DNA of 5,091 nucleotides from Halovenus sp. (lineage in GTDB: Archaea; Halobacteriota; Halobacteria; Halobacteriales; Haloarculaceae), in assembly GCA_028275145.1 (NCBI GenBank), contig JAQCNG010000078.1:1-5091 (forward strand), given 5' to 3'. Positions 4,746 to 5,091 of the stretch are shown here, one piece after another; the stretch's first letter is position 1; the number at the start of each line of letters is the position of its first letter. The notes beneath the pieces were generated by a model. The model ran no database searches and had not been told where the DNA came from. It worked only from the letters and a program-made list of their open reading frames with translations. Position numbers and translations under genes: made by a program.

Positions 4746-5091
4746 CTACGGAGCACTACTGAGCGGGATGGAGAGACCGAGACTGGTCCGCTCGACGGTC
4801 GTTCCGAACGGCCCCGAGCGCTCCGCAACTGCCTCGCGGACCCACTCGCGTGCTGCTGGGTCGGCCATCGTGGCGGTGTCGTCTCGAATCTCGACGGGCA
4901 CGAGGCGGAGCGCATCGAGGGCGCCGTTGCTCACGACCAGCTCGAACAGGGCACTGCGCTTGTTCTGGTAGCCCTCCTTGTCGATGTAGTCGTCCACGAA
5001 GTCGCCCGCATCGTAGACGATGGGCCGACCCTGGTGGACCTCGATACCCTGGAGGACGTGGGCACTGTGGCCGTGGACCACGTCGACGCCG
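4746..5091 (-). CDS. CapA/PgsA-type metallophosphatase-fold protein, C-terminal part
   Basis: Only the last 114 or so residues are in the window; the gene runs off the right edge, so the start is not visible. The visible part begins GVDVVHGHSAHVLQGIEVH and continues with GRPIVYDAGDFVDDY. This is the conserved C-terminal metal-site region of the CapA/PgsA (PGA_cap) family, which has a calcineurin-like phosphoesterase fold; the HGHSAH histidines are expected metal ligands. Bacterial members take part in capsule or poly-gamma-glutamate synthesis and export. What the haloarchaeal proteins do is not established, so an envelope polymer role is inference. The tail (EVAERSGPFGT-like region to SIPLSS) matches a normal family end, so the stop at 4746-4748 is probably authentic. 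It is followed by the phosphatase gene in the same direction. Confidence 0.85.
   Translation of the reverse strand, partial: GVDVVHGHSAHVLQGIEVHQGRPIVYDAGDFVDDYIDKEGYQNKRSALFELVVSNGALDALRLVPVEIRDDTATMADPAAREWVREAVAERSGPFGTTVERTSLGLSIPLSSAP

Overview
The window looks like haloarchaeal (class Halobacteria) chromosomal DNA. It is GC-rich, its clear proteins are strongly acidic, it contains a Tat-exported subtilase, and three genes have a TATA-like element 25-30 bases before the start codon with no room for a leader, as in leaderless haloarchaeal mRNAs. No tRNA, rRNA, CRISPR array, intact insertion sequence or recognisable defence system was found.

Left part, plus strand: a small two-helix membrane protein (225-494) and a GNAT acetyltransferase with a C-terminal four-cysteine cluster (681-1223), each with its own promoter-like element. 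The last 11 codons of the acetyltransferase gene, stop codon included, lie within a 33-bp tandem duplication.

Middle part (1224-1827): a scar with no intact gene. On the minus strand is the remnant of a small protein with a CGKxxCxxCPHGPYxY motif. Its HGPYRYEGP segment is triplicated by a perfect 27-bp tandem repeat, and its reading frame appears to shift just after. Abutting it on the plus strand is a fragment that reads like a haloarchaeal Orc1/Cdc6 replication initiator: part of the AAA+ domain seems joined to a piece of the C-terminal winged-helix domain, with the middle missing. This is the most interesting stretch, as a record of decay and rearrangement rather than a new system.

Right part, all minus strand: (from right to left, in the direction of transcription) the C-terminal end of a CapA/PgsA-type metallophosphatase-fold protein that runs off the window (4746-5091), an inositol-monophosphatase-family phosphatase (3836-4669), a four-helix membrane protein with a charged tail (3124-3702), and a Tat-dependent subtilisin-like protease (1828-3051). 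The 76-133 bp gaps, each holding promoter-like or hairpin elements, suggest separate transcription units rather than one tight operon. No common pathway is evident, although the CapA-like protein, membrane protein and protease all point to the cell envelope.
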